A stretch of DNA of 64,000 bases from Alistipes sp. Its GTDB lineage: Bacteria; Bacteroidota; Bacteroidia; Bacteroidales; Rikenellaceae. Positions 1-8,912 of this stretch are shown piece after piece. The first letter of the stretch is position 1. Every line of letters starts with the position of its first letter. The notes under the pieces were generated by a model. That model was not told the origin of the DNA. It saw only the letters and a program-made list of their open reading frames with translations, and searched no databases. The translations under genes were made by a program, and so were the position numbers. The stretch spans positions 1-64,000 of the forward strand of contig JAFSBY010000035.1 in NCBI GenBank assembly GCA_017437045.1, in the 5' to 3' direction.

Positions 1-37
1 CTTTTTATTTACAAAACACAACTAAAAATTAACGCTT

Positions 38-3000
38 ATGGTAAGAAAACTTGTACTATCGTTAATTGCTGTTTTGGGTGTTTCGTTTGCAATCGCTCAA
101 AATAAGCAGGTTTCCGGTACGGTTACCGACGCCAGCGGCCACGCTGTCGTAGGTGCGACGGTTATGGTAGAGGGTACCTCGACGGGTACGACGACCGGTT
201 CGAACGGTTATTTCGTGCTCCAGGCTCCTGCCAATGGCAAATTGGTCTTCTCGTTCATCGGCCACGTGCCGCAGACGGTGGCCATCGCCGGTAAGACGAC
301 CGTGAATGTAACGTTGGAGGAGGACGCAACCGCCATCGAGGATGTCGTAGTCGTTGCCTACGGTACTTCGTCGAAGGAGGCTGTGACCGGTTCGGTTTCA
401 ATGGTGAAATCGGAGGCTATTGAGAAGCGTACCGCATCGGACGTAACCAGCACGCTTGAGGGTGCTACGGCCGGTGTTCAGGTAAGCAGCTCGTATGGTG
501 AGCCGGGTTCAACCGCAGACATCCTGATCCGTGGTTTTGGTTCGATTAACGGTAACAACACGCCGCTCTACGTCGTGGATGGCAACATCTTTGCCGGTTC
601 GATGAACGACCTGAACCCGAACGACATCGAGTCGATCTCGGTGCTGAAGGATGCCGCTTCGGCTGCTCTGTACGGCTCGCGTGCAGCTTCGGGTGTCGTG
701 CTCATCACGACCAAGAAGGGTAAGTCAGCTGGTAAGTTGAATGTCAATGTCAGCACCAAGCAGGGTGTTTACACGCGCGGTCTGAAGGATTACGAGACGC
801 TGTCGGCTGATCCTTGGATGGAGGTGATGTGGAACACGCTCTACAACGACTACAACTTGGCTATGGCCGGTCAGAGCCAGGCTGACATCCGCAACGCTGT
901 AAACAATGACATCATCACGGGTTACATCCAGCGTAACATCTACGACGCTGCCGATAACGCCGTATTCGATGCCAATGGTAAGGTGGTAGCTGCCCAGCTG
1001 CCGGGTTACACGGACCTCGACTGGATGGATGCTATCGAGGAGACGGGCTATCGCGGTGAGTACAACATTCAGGCTGACGCTGCCGGTGATAAGTTCGACA
1101 TCTTCGCATCGATCGGTTATCTGAACGAGGATGGTTACATCAAGAATACCAACTTCGAGCGTACGACGGGTCGTCTGTCGGCCAACTTCACGCCGAAGAG
1201 CTGGTTCAAGACCGGTATCAACCTCTCGGGTTCGTTGCAGAAGAACAACTTCCACGGTATGGCTTATAGCTCGTACTTTGCGAACCCGTTCTATTCGGCT
1301 CGTATGATGGCTCCGGTTTATCCGGTTTATGTACACGACGATGCAGGTAATATCGTTTATGAGAACGGTAAGCCCGTGTTCGATACGGAGTCGGCTTATC
1401 TGTCGAACCGCAGCATCGCTTACGAGTTGGAGAAGGATTACGATCGTACGCACCGCACGACGCTGAATGCTTCGGCTTACGCTACGGTTACCTTCTTGAA
1501 GGATTTCGACTTCACGGTTCGCGCATCGGTTGATCGCCGTAACTCGGACTCGCAGACCTACAACAACCCCGAGATTGGTGATGGTGCATCGAACGGTGGT
1601 CGTCTGAAGAAGACGTTCTACAAGTACAACACGATCAACTTCCAGCAGCAGCTGACCTATACGAAGGAGATCGGCAAGCACCACGTAGATGCCATGGTAG
1701 GTCATGAGAACTATCAGTGGGATTACAACTACGACTACGCCATGAAGATTGGTCAGTCGCTGCCGACCCACGTATTTGACGGTTTCGCAACCATGCAGTA
1801 CATCGACGGTTACACGCACCAGACGCGTACGGAGTCGTACCTGGGTCGTGCTCGTTACAACTATGACAACCGCTACTTCGTAGAGGGTTCGTATCGTCGT
1901 GACGGTTCGTCGCGCTTCCACAAGGATAGCCGCTGGGGTAACTTCTGGTCGGTAGGTGCTTCGTGGGTTGTTTCGAGCGAGCAGTTCATGGCAAACGCTG
2001 ACTGGGTTGATTTCTTGAAGGTACGTGCTTCGTATGGTGAGGTAGGTAACGACGCTTCGGCCGGATACTACGCTTACTCGTCGATCTACGGTGCCGGTAT
2101 GACCAATGGTGGTAACTCGACGATCATCGCTTCGCAGCTGGGTAACCCCAACCTGCAGTGGGAGACCACGCAGTCGTTTGACATCGGTGTGGATGCTCGT
2201 CTGTGGAATCGCGTAGATGTTACGCTCGATTACTTCCGCAAGACCTCGAAGGACCTGCTCTTCGACGTGAAGATGGCTCCTTCGGTTGGTACGCTGTCGC
2301 CCAGTGATGCATATCCTTCGGTAACGCAGAATATCGGTTCGGTATTGAACTCGGGTATCGAGGTTGCCGTAAACGTAGACATCATCAAGACGAAGGATTG
2401 GAAGTGGGATATGGGCTTCAATGCTTCGTTCGTGAAGAACGAGATCAAGGAGCTGCCTTTGAGCGTTGGCGAGAAGGGTAACGGTTACATCAGCAGTCTG
2501 TATCGTTTCGAGGAGGGCCACTCGATGTATGAGTTCTACACCTATCAGTATCAGGGTGTTGACCAGATGACCGGTCGTGCTCTCTACGCATTCGACAGCG
2601 AGAATAATGATCCGGTCGCAGACAAACTGGTTGAGGGTCTGGATTATGTAAACATCAACGGCACGGACTACGCCTTGACGACGACCTACGCCAAGCGTGA
2701 TTGGGCCGGTGAGGCTCTGCCCGACGTATATGGTGGTTTGCAGACCAACGTATCGTGGAAGAACCTCTCGATGAACATCCTCTGCTCGTACTCGATCGGT
2801 GGTAAGATCTACGATTCGACCTATCGCACGTTGATGTATCCCTATTTGAAGGGTCCCCAGGCACTGCACCAGGATATTCTGAATTCGTGGACGGCCGTTC
2901 CGGAGGGTATGACCGCAACGTCGGCCAACCGCGTATCGAAGGGTGTGCTGCCGATGAATGACACGACCAACGCTAACCACACCTACGCCGCATCGGATCG

Positions 3001-3238
3001 TTGGTTGGTAGACGCTTCGTACTTCATGGTAAAGAACATCGGTCTTTCGTACAACCTGCCCAAGAAGTGGATGTCGAAGCTCGGTTTGGGTGCATGCACC
3101 GTTTCGTTCAATGTGGAGAATCCCTTTATCTTCACGAAGCGTGATGGTTTGAACCCGCAGTATTCGTTCTACGGTGGTCAGGATCAGACCTACGTAGCAG
3201 CCCGCATCTACACCTTCGGTCTGAACCTGAAGCTCTAA
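38..3238 (+). CDS. SusC/RagA-family TonB-linked outer-membrane protein
   Basis: TonB-dependent outer-membrane transporter that imports oligomers together with its SusD partner. Visible parts are a signal peptide (residues 1-20), a carboxypeptidase-regulatory-like domain (about 24-100, starting VSGTVTDASG), a TonB-box-like segment DVVVVAYG (about 102-109), a plug domain (about 115-230, with LYVVDG and AALYGSRAASG) and a long beta-barrel ending in an aromatic/leucine-rich strand. At 1066 residues it has the usual SusC length and is intact. The SusD partner follows after 41 bp. No glycoside hydrolase, surface-binding protein or anti-sigma gene lies downstream, so the substrate cannot be inferred. 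Anything upstream is outside the window. Confidence 0.96.
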   Translation: MVRKLVLSLIAVLGVSFAIAQNKQVSGTVTDASGHAVVGATVMVEGTSTGTTTGSNGYFVLQAPANGKLVFSFIGHVPQTVAIAGKTTVNVTLEEDATAIEDVVVVAYGTSSKEAVTGSVSMVKSEAIEKRTASDVTSTLEGATAGVQVSSSYGEPGSTADILIRGFGSINGNNTPLYVVDGNIFAGSMNDLNPNDIESISVLKDAASAALYGSRAASGVVLITTKKGKSAGKLNVNVSTKQGVYTRGLKDYETLSADPWMEVMWNTLYNDYNLAMAGQSQADIRNAVNNDIITGYIQRNIYDAADNAVFDANGKVVAAQLPGYTDLDWMDAIEETGYRGEYNIQADAAGDKFDIFASIGYLNEDGYIKNTNFERTTGRLSANFTPKSWFKTGINLSGSLQKNNFHGMAYSSYFANPFYSARMMAPVYPVYVHDDAGNIVYENGKPVFDTESAYLSNRSIAYELEKDYDRTHRTTLNASAYATVTFLKDFDFTVRASVDRRNSDSQTYNNPEIGDGASNGGRLKKTFYKYNTINFQQQLTYTKEIGKHHVDAMVGHENYQWDYNYDYAMKIGQSLPTHVFDGFATMQYIDGYTHQTRTESYLGRARYNYDNRYFVEGSYRRDGSSRFHKDSRWGNFWSVGASWVVSSEQFMANADWVDFLKVRASYGEVGNDASAGYYAYSSIYGAGMTNGGNSTIIASQLGNPNLQWETTQSFDIGVDARLWNRVDVTLDYFRKTSKDLLFDVKMAPSVGTLSPSDAYPSVTQNIGSVLNSGIEVAVNVDIIKTKDWKWDMGFNASFVKNEIKELPLSVGEKGNGYISSLYRFEEGHSMYEFYTYQYQGVDQMTGRALYAFDSENNDPVADKLVEGLDYVNINGTDYALTTTYAKRDWAGEALPDVYGGLQTNVSWKNLSMNILCSYSIGGKIYDSTYRTLMYPYLKGPQALHQDILNSWTAVPEGMTATSANRVSKGVLPMNDTTNANHTYAASDRWLVDASYFMVKNIGLSYNLPKKWMSKLGLGACTVSFNVENPFIFTKRDGLNPQYSFYGGQDQTYVAARIYTFGLNLKL

Positions 3239-3279
3239 TACGGACAGTTTAAGTAGAACTAAAAAAAGCGAAAAAGAAT

Positions 3280-4896
3280 ATGAAAAGAATGATGAAATAC
3301 ATGGCAGCCCTTCTGGCCGGCTCGATGCTCTTTACGGCAGCCTGCTCGGAGGACTACTTGGAGACCTCTTCGTCGAACTCGCTTTCGGACGAGGTTCTCT
3401 CGAGCGATGTGACCTACTATGGCCAATACATCAACGGTATCAGCTGGTTGATGGTCTTCCAGCAGAGCACCTATGGTCAGGGTTATTGCGGTATGTGCGA
3501 TATTCTGACCGACATCGGTGATTCTTGCGGTAACGACTGGTCGCAGGAGGCCTTTGGTGGCTTCAACTCGGCAAACATGAAGCTCATGACGGCTAACAAT
3601 GCCGCTTATGCAGGCTATTCGTGGTGGTTCCTCTATCAGATTATTGGTCAGGCAAACCGCATTTTGGCCGGTTTGGAGACCGCCGAGGGTGACGAGGCTA
3701 CGCGTGCTCTCTACAAGGCTCAGGCCTTGACCTTCCGTGCTTACTGCTACAGCTATTTGGCACAGATCTTCGGTAAGCGTTGGATGGACGATCAGGGTGC
3801 ATCGCAGTGCTGCGTGCTGCGTCTGACCAACTCGTTGGATAACATGCCGCTTTCGACCACGGCCAAGGTTCTGGCTCAGGTTTACCAGGATTGCGACGAT
3901 GCTATCGCCCTCTATCAAGAGGCCGGCATCGAGAGCACCGAGTTCTACCACCCCAGCCTGAAGATGGCCTATGGTGTGAAGGCTCGTGCCGCTGCTGTCC
4001 GTCTGGATTGGACCACGGCTGCTACCTATTCGGCAAAGGCCTATGAGGGTATGACGCTGATGTCGGCTTCGGAGTATCAGGCCGGTTTCCACACCGCTAA
4101 CAGCGAGTGGATCTACGGTGGTTACGCTGACGAGGTTGAGAACATGTGGTACTACACCTTCGGTACTTACCACGGTTACAATGGCTATTATAGTGGTGCA
4201 GGTGGTTACAATGTCCTGGGTAACCGTGAGTTGATCGACGCGCTGAACGATACGGACGCTCGTAAGCAACTCTTCCTCTGCGAGAGCTTGGTAGGTTACA
4301 ACTGCCAGGATGCTATCGACAATGGCGAGGTGATCACCTATGGTTGGGCTTACCCCGGCGGTCAGTTGGCTAACAAGATGCTCAACTATGCCCTGAGCGT
4401 TCCCGGTGTTTACAACAACATCATGACGACGCGCTACTATCCCGCACGCTTTGCCATCTATGGTCAGCTGAAGTTTGGTGTATTTGGCATGCCGGGTATC
4501 TCGCAGATGTGCTGGATGCGTGCTGCCGAGTTCTACCTCTTGCAGGCCGAGGCTCTGTGTAAGCAGGCTAATCCCGACTATGCTACGGCTCAGAACTTGC
4601 TCTTCACCGTGAACTCGCGTCTGGATCCTTCGTACACGAAATCGACCAAGACGGGTCAGGATCTGATCGACGAGATCATGTTCTACCGTCGTGCCGAGTT
4701 GTGGGGTGAGGGTCACAACTGGTTCGACCTGAAGCGTACGGGTGGTTCGATCTCGCGTAAGAGCTACATGAACAAGCAGGGTGGTTCGTTTGGTATCAAC
4801 TTCGCCGTAACGGTAGGTCCGAATGACGAGGGTACGAACGACTGGGCTTGGACGATTCCGCTCGACGAGACGCAGTACAACGACATGGTTGAGTAA
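3280..4896 (+). CDS. SusD/RagB-family nutrient-binding lipoprotein
   Basis: Surface lipoprotein that caps the SusC barrel and binds the imported ligand. The N-terminus has a lipoprotein signal with lipobox FTAAC (Cys at about residue 22). The rest is a helical, TPR-like SusD fold rich in Tyr and Trp, with the typical C-terminal pattern FYRRAELWGEGHNWFDLKRT. The length of 538 residues is normal for the family. It is co-transcribed with the SusC gene and followed at once by two intrinsic terminators, so this is a two-gene operon. Family assignment is firm; the ligand is unknown. Confidence 0.95.
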   Translation: MKRMMKYMAALLAGSMLFTAACSEDYLETSSSNSLSDEVLSSDVTYYGQYINGISWLMVFQQSTYGQGYCGMCDILTDIGDSCGNDWSQEAFGGFNSANMKLMTANNAAYAGYSWWFLYQIIGQANRILAGLETAEGDEATRALYKAQALTFRAYCYSYLAQIFGKRWMDDQGASQCCVLRLTNSLDNMPLSTTAKVLAQVYQDCDDAIALYQEAGIESTEFYHPSLKMAYGVKARAAAVRLDWTTAATYSAKAYEGMTLMSASEYQAGFHTANSEWIYGGYADEVENMWYYTFGTYHGYNGYYSGAGGYNVLGNRELIDALNDTDARKQLFLCESLVGYNCQDAIDNGEVITYGWAYPGGQLANKMLNYALSVPGVYNNIMTTRYYPARFAIYGQLKFGVFGMPGISQMCWMRAAEFYLLQAEALCKQANPDYATAQNLLFTVNSRLDPSYTKSTKTGQDLIDEIMFYRRAELWGEGHNWFDLKRTGGSISRKSYMNKQGGSFGINFAVTVGPNDEGTNDWAWTIPLDETQYNDMVE

Positions 4897-4956
4897 TAAA
4901 CTCCATGAAGGCTTGATTCCTTCAAGCTCAAAACCTGTTAATTACCTATATGGAGG

Positions 4957-4994
4957 CACCTGCTCGGAAATTCCGAGCAGGTGTTTTTTTTTTT
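4957..4994 (+). terminator. Intrinsic terminator of the susCD pair
   Basis: A near-perfect stem (CACCTGCTCGGAA / TTCCGAGCAGGTG) is followed by a run of about 11 T. It lies 60 bp after the SusD stop codon. Confidence 0.9.
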
Positions 4995-5035
4995 GGGGGG
5001 GTATCTGAAGGAGGAATGACTTTTTTTGTGCAGAG

Positions 5036-5068
5036 AGCTCCGCCGGATCGGGTGAGCGGGGCTTTTTT
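5036..5068 (+). terminator. Second, weaker terminator-like hairpin
   Basis: Stem AGCTCCGC / GCGGGGCT (one G-T pair), then T6. It may back up the first terminator before the tRNA-Phe promoter. Confidence 0.55.
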
Positions 5069-5087
5069 ATCTTTTTTTCATGAAAAT

Positions 5088-5118
5088 TTTGCAGATATAA
5101 AAATAATTACTACCTTTG
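5088..5118 (+). promoter_or_regulatory. Bacteroidota-type promoter of tRNA-Phe
   Basis: TTTG at 5088-5091, a 19-bp spacer, then TACCTTTG at 5111-5118. This matches the Bacteroidota -33 TTTG / -7 TAnnTTTG pattern and would start transcription about 12 nt before the tRNA. Confidence 0.75.
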
Positions 5119-5134
5119 CATCACCAAAAACGAT

Positions 5135-5207
<73 letters not shown>

Positions 5208-5210
5208 CGA

Positions 5211-5241
5211 AAGCGGCTTACGAAAGTAGGCCGCTTTTTTT
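5211..5241 (+). terminator. Terminator of tRNA-Phe
   Basis: AAGCGGC / GCCGCTT stem with a short loop followed by T7, starting 4 nt after the tRNA. Confidence 0.85.
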
Positions 5242-5407
5242 GTGTGCACATGATGATGATGAGGAGGAGGAGGGGGGCACGTTACGATGTAGGGAACGGC
5301 CGCTAAAACAGGTACGAGTGTGGAGGTAAAGGCGCGAAGGTGAGGGACGTGTAGGCGTGAGCGTGGCGTGAGCGAGCGAGGGTGCGTGTAGGCGCAGTAT
5401 AGAGCGT

Positions 5408-6187
5408 TTACAGCCCTTTATGCCGGCGGAAGGCCTCCTCCCAGGCCTCGTGATCAAACTCCCGAATCACACGGACGCAAATATCACGACAGCGGCCAAA
5501 GAGTTCTTCACTACGGATCGTGCTCAACGACTGATCATCGGAATAAATGGCCGCAACCTCCGTCTCAATCCGGGGGCACAGGTAGTCAAACGTAAAGGCA
5601 AAATAGGCACTATCAACCAACTCCTTATAGGACAGGATCGACATCGTCTCGCGCTGTGCGGTAATCCTCTGATAGAACTCCTGCGCTTCGTGTTGATAGC
5701 GATCGCACAACTGTTGGTAGGCCTCAGCACGCAGATCGGTCGTCGGCGCAACAACCGAGGTATCACTCGCGGGCACATCCGCAGTCGGCATTTTCTCCAT
5801 CGGATGCAGGAAGAACCACCCCACCCCCACCAAAGCGACTACTGCCACCAGACCCAGCCCCACGATCCACCGCATGGATCGGCCGGAGGGTTGTGTTGCA
5901 GGCGAGACGATCGGTTCCTCATGCGGCAGCGTCTGTTCATCGCAAAAGGCACTCCAGCCCTTCCGACCCACATAGCGCGCCAGCACCGAAAGGGTCGAGG
6001 GGCGGGGCACCACGGCCGGCTTGACGTAGCCATACAACCGTCGGAGGGTCGAGGAGCTGACCCCTTCGCCCGTGCGACGCATGATATCGGCCGAGAGGGC
6101 ATCGAAATCGGTGGGTGCATCGAGGGTACGACCAAACGTTTGGCGAACGGCCTCCTTGAGTTGTTCGATGGATTGCAGATCTTTCAT
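5408..6187 (-). CDS. Single-pass membrane protein with an HTH-like N-terminal domain
   Basis: 259-residue protein of unknown function. Residues 1-85 form a helical region with the pattern SSSTLRRLYGYVKP...PRPSTLSVLARYVG..GWSAF. I know this pattern as the N-terminus of many uncharacterised Bacteroidota proteins, and it resembles a DNA-binding-type helical domain. A transmembrane helix follows (about residues 105-127, WIVGLGLVAVVALVGVGWFF), then a Pro/Thr/Ser linker and a helical C-terminal domain (about 150-259). Membrane insertion would place the N-terminus in the cytoplasm. A TATATTTG element ends 5 nt before the ATG, so the mRNA may be leaderless. No functional partner is evident; the role is unknown. 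Confidence 0.75.
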   Translation of the reverse strand: MKDLQSIEQLKEAVRQTFGRTLDAPTDFDALSADIMRRTGEGVSSSTLRRLYGYVKPAVVPRPSTLSVLARYVGRKGWSAFCDEQTLPHEEPIVSPATQPSGRSMRWIVGLGLVAVVALVGVGWFFLHPMEKMPTADVPASDTSVVAPTTDLRAEAYQQLCDRYQHEAQEFYQRITAQRETMSILSYKELVDSAYFAFTFDYLCPRIETEVAAIYSDDQSLSTIRSEELFGRCRDICVRVIREFDHEAWEEAFRRHKGL

Positions 6188-6618
6188 GATACAAATATAG
6201 CGCTTTTCAAGTGATTTATGCTCTCTTTTCAGCGTGTGAATCGCAATGAATCGTTATGGATTTGGCAACAAAGTGCCTACAAGCTACCTTTGCCACGAAC
6301 AAAAAAAGCAGCCTCGCACTTTGATTTGTGGTGCAAAATCCCTACATTTGTCATTGCGAAGGTGATTTCGCCGGACATATTTGCAGGTATTCGTGACTCG
6401 CGATCGACAAAACCGCCAATTTTGCAATCGTTCCATTAGGAGCGAAAGATGCACGAGGAACGAGCTTTGCCCACCAATTCAGGTGTGGGCTGCTTGTTTC
6501 TATATGCATAAGAGGGGCTTGGCGGTTCCGGTCGATCGTATAGTGCGAGTGGTCCACCTTCTTTTTTTGTCCGATAGACACAGAGTAAGAATTACTAACT
6601 ATAAAATAAATAAAAAAC
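6188..6618. other. 431-bp intergenic region with plus-strand promoter-like pairs
   Basis: No convincing gene is present; the open frames here lack start context and recognisable protein pattern. Two plus-strand promoter-like pairs are visible. One is TTTG 6261-6264 with TACCTTTG 6285-6292 (20-bp spacer). The other is TTTG 6320-6323 with TACATTTG 6343-6350 (19-bp spacer). Either would give a leader of roughly 270-330 nt for the lipoprotein gene starting at 6619. Confidence 0.5.
6192..6199 (-). promoter_or_regulatory. -7 promoter element immediately before the start codon
   Basis: TATATTTG on the minus strand (CAAATATA on plus). Its last G is 5 nt from the ATG at 6187, so the start site would fall on or next to the start codon. 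No clear -33 TTTG is seen. Confidence 0.5.
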
Positions 6619-8004
6619 ATGAAACGAATGCTTCAATATCTGCTTGCAATCGTAGTCGGATTTACCCTCCTTGCCTGCACAAATGGCACCAAAAAGCCCG
6701 ATGCTCCGGAACGATACGGCTGGCTCCACAACACGCCGCTGTACGGCGATGTAAAGCAGGTCGAAATCCACATTTACAACAACGAAAGGGATTTTGAGGA
6801 GGTCTATCATTTCAACATCAACGGTGATGTCGTCCAGGTGAGTGATGCACTATCCTACACCTACCACTACTTCCCCAATGGCAACTGCCGGGAGGTGCAA
6901 TGTACCGATCACGGAAGGCCATGGTCGTCATACCAAAAAAAATTCTCTTACAATGCTCATGGGCACAAGTCCAAGGAGGTGCACTATGATAACGACAAGA
7001 ATGAGTTGGGTACAACAGCCTATACGTATGATGCCGATGGTCGCCTCATTCAGGAAAGCGATTATACTCCCGTCAGCTCTCCCGTCAGCTACACCTATGA
7101 TGCAGCGGGAAATCTATCCGAAAAAGTGGACTACAACAGTAACGGGAAGGTCTGGTATAAAACGACCTACGCCTATGATCCTGCAGGCAATTGCATCGAA
7201 GAGTGCCGTTTTAATGCAAAAGGAGGACTCGAGAGTAAAAGCACCTATCTCTATGATAAAGAGGGTAATCAAATCGAGGTAAACAACTACGGTCCACTGG
7301 ATGAATTAGCCTGGAAAAGCTCCTACACGTACGATTCGTATGGAAATATCATTGAAGAGATCACGACCGGTGTGGTTGAACAAAGGCTCATCTACCAGAT
7401 CACCTATCGCTCCGAATCGCTCAAAGATGTGGAAACTCCGCAGTATCTCTGCGACCTTGCCAAAGAGTGGGATTTAACGGATCGGGTAGAAACATGGTAT
7501 GAACAAGCCACAACCCACAACAACGCGGCCGCTCAATATTTGTTAGGTGTACTCCATCACGACGGAGAAGGCATCGCACAGGATCTCACAGAAGCATGTG
7601 CTTGGTATCACAAAGCTGCTGAACAGGGCCATCCACTGGCTCAAAACAATTTAGGCTATTGCTATCAACAGGGACAAGGGGTTACTCAAGATTTCACAAC
7701 GGCCGTTCTTTGGTATCGCAAAGCCGCCGAACAGGGACTTCCAGAGGCCCAAAACAACTTGGGCAAATGCTACAAAAGCGGACAAGGTGTACCCAAAAAT
7801 TATCAGGTAGCTTTCCAATGGTACATGAAAGCCGCCGAGCAAGGTCACGCTGGGGGTCAAAACAATGTAGGCGTTTGTTTCTACGAAGGCAAGGGAGTAC
7901 CTCGTAGCTTTACAACCGCCAAATATTGGTATCGTAAAGCCATTGAGCAAGGCAACGAAACGGCAAAATTAAACCTTGAAATACTGGAAGAAGAGGGATA
8001 CTAA
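6619..8004 (+). CDS. Lipoprotein with YD-type repeats fused to Sel1 repeats
   Basis: 461-residue predicted envelope lipoprotein (lipobox TLLAC, Cys at about residue 20). Residues about 80-260 hold at least five YD/RHS-type motifs (YTYDADGRLIQE, YTYDAAGNLSEK, YAYDPAGNCIEE, YLYDKEGNQIEV, YTYDSYGNIIEE). Residues about 305-455 hold four Sel1-like 36-residue repeats of the type AQNNLGYCYQQGQGV...A..WYRKAAEQG. YD repeats usually form beta shells in RHS toxins or wall proteins, and Sel1 repeats are helical scaffolds for protein binding. The combination suggests a surface or periplasmic adaptor, but no toxin or core domain is present. Two more envelope genes follow on the same strand. Confidence 0.85.
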   Translation: MKRMLQYLLAIVVGFTLLACTNGTKKPDAPERYGWLHNTPLYGDVKQVEIHIYNNERDFEEVYHFNINGDVVQVSDALSYTYHYFPNGNCREVQCTDHGRPWSSYQKKFSYNAHGHKSKEVHYDNDKNELGTTAYTYDADGRLIQESDYTPVSSPVSYTYDAAGNLSEKVDYNSNGKVWYKTTYAYDPAGNCIEECRFNAKGGLESKSTYLYDKEGNQIEVNNYGPLDELAWKSSYTYDSYGNIIEEITTGVVEQRLIYQITYRSESLKDVETPQYLCDLAKEWDLTDRVETWYEQATTHNNAAAQYLLGVLHHDGEGIAQDLTEACAWYHKAAEQGHPLAQNNLGYCYQQGQGVTQDFTTAVLWYRKAAEQGLPEAQNNLGKCYKSGQGVPKNYQVAFQWYMKAAEQGHAGGQNNVGVCFYEGKGVPRSFTTAKYWYRKAIEQGNETAKLNLEILEEEGY

Positions 8005-8022
8005 GCTATAATTAGAAACACC

Positions 8023-8268
8023 ATGGAGAACAACACAACACACGAAGGGGAGCGGTTAGCCGAATTAAAGGCTGTTATCGCCAAAGAGCAGGCCAAAGAG
8101 CAGGCCAAAGAGCTGCGTCGCAAATGGATCATTCGAGGGATTATCATCCTTGTAGTCAATCTGCTCATTGTCTTATTCAAAATAGCAATTCAGCGATCTG
8201 AACAAAATGCCCTCCAGGATGCCGTTCATCAGCAAATTGAACGGCAACTTGAAGAGATGAGACACTAA
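8023..8268 (+). CDS. Small single-pass membrane protein
   Basis: 81 residues: a charged N-terminal helix with a short repeat (AKEQAKEQAKELRR), one transmembrane helix (about residues 38-58, IIRGIIILVVNLLIVLFKIA) and a charged C-terminal helix. The family is not recognised. It starts 18 bp after the repeat lipoprotein and 28 bp before the next lipoprotein, so the three are probably one operon. Confidence 0.7.
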   Translation: MENNTTHEGERLAELKAVIAKEQAKEQAKELRRKWIIRGIIILVVNLLIVLFKIAIQRSEQNALQDAVHQQIERQLEEMRH

Positions 8269-8296
8269 AACCAAACTTTAATTTTTATTTTCCATC

Positions 8297-8830
8297 ATGA
8301 AAAAGAACAACGTATTTGAATCGTTACGTGCGATGATGAACCGACTGCGCACAACGGCCCTCGTGTCGCTGGCCGCAATGGCAATGGCAATCAGCCTGAC
8401 GGGTTGTTTCTCGTCGGCAGAGTGGCCGGAGGTGAAGCACAACGGAAAGAGCTACATGCTCTACACCGCCCTGGGTGTGCACGATCTGAGCGGGGAGTTT
8501 GTCCTCGGATTTGACATCGAAGAGGAGATCAACAAATGGCCCGAATTTGAGATTACGCAGATTAACGAAAAATTCTGCGTATTGCAAGGCAGCCACCCCG
8601 ACTACATCGACAACGTCTCGATGTTGGGCTACATCGACGAGGATGAGGATATCTGCGTCGTAACCTATGCCCCCAACCACTACTTCAACGTATCGATGGC
8701 CGAGGGTGATTTCGCTGTGATTGCGGTGCATGCCAATGGTCAGGAGTTCCCTGAGGCCTACACCTTCGATTGGGATGAGTTTAATTGGGAACGCGACCAT
8801 TCGCTCGACACGATGGTTCGTTATGAGTAG
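8297..8830 (+). CDS. Hypothetical acidic lipoprotein
   Basis: 177 residues with a long signal sequence (about 1-36) ending in lipobox LTGC. The mature part is acidic and Trp/Tyr-rich and shows no motif I recognise. It is probably the last gene of the three-gene envelope operon. A hairpin directly downstream has a T-run on the opposite strand and mainly serves the convergent polysaccharide operon. Function unknown. Confidence 0.75.
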   Translation: MKKNNVFESLRAMMNRLRTTALVSLAAMAMAISLTGCFSSAEWPEVKHNGKSYMLYTALGVHDLSGEFVLGFDIEEEINKWPEFEITQINEKFCVLQGSHPDYIDNVSMLGYIDEDEDICVVTYAPNHYFNVSMAEGDFAVIAVHANGQEFPEAYTFDWDEFNWERDHSLDTMVRYE

Positions 8831-8847
8831 CCACAACGGCTTTTGAC

Positions 8848-8890
8848 AAAAAAAAGAGGGGCTGTCCGACCTTTGCGTCAGACAGCCCCT
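8848..8890 (-). terminator. Terminator of the polysaccharide operon
   Basis: Stem AGGGGCTGTC / GACAGCCCCT at 8857-8890 with a T8 run on the minus strand. It ends the operon after rfbB. On the plus strand the stem has no proper T-run. Confidence 0.85.
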
Positions 8891-8912
8891 CATACTTTAG
8901 CCCCAAAGCACG

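Noticed and set aside
725-2980. Antisense open frame of about 750 codons inside the SusC gene
   Set aside because: It is the mirror of a strongly biased sense gene. The product is rich in Arg/Val/Leu with no domain pattern, and the sense frame is a clear TonB-dependent transporter.
3259-4716. Antisense open frame inside the SusD gene
   Set aside because: Same codon-bias artefact; the sense product is an unmistakable SusD protein.
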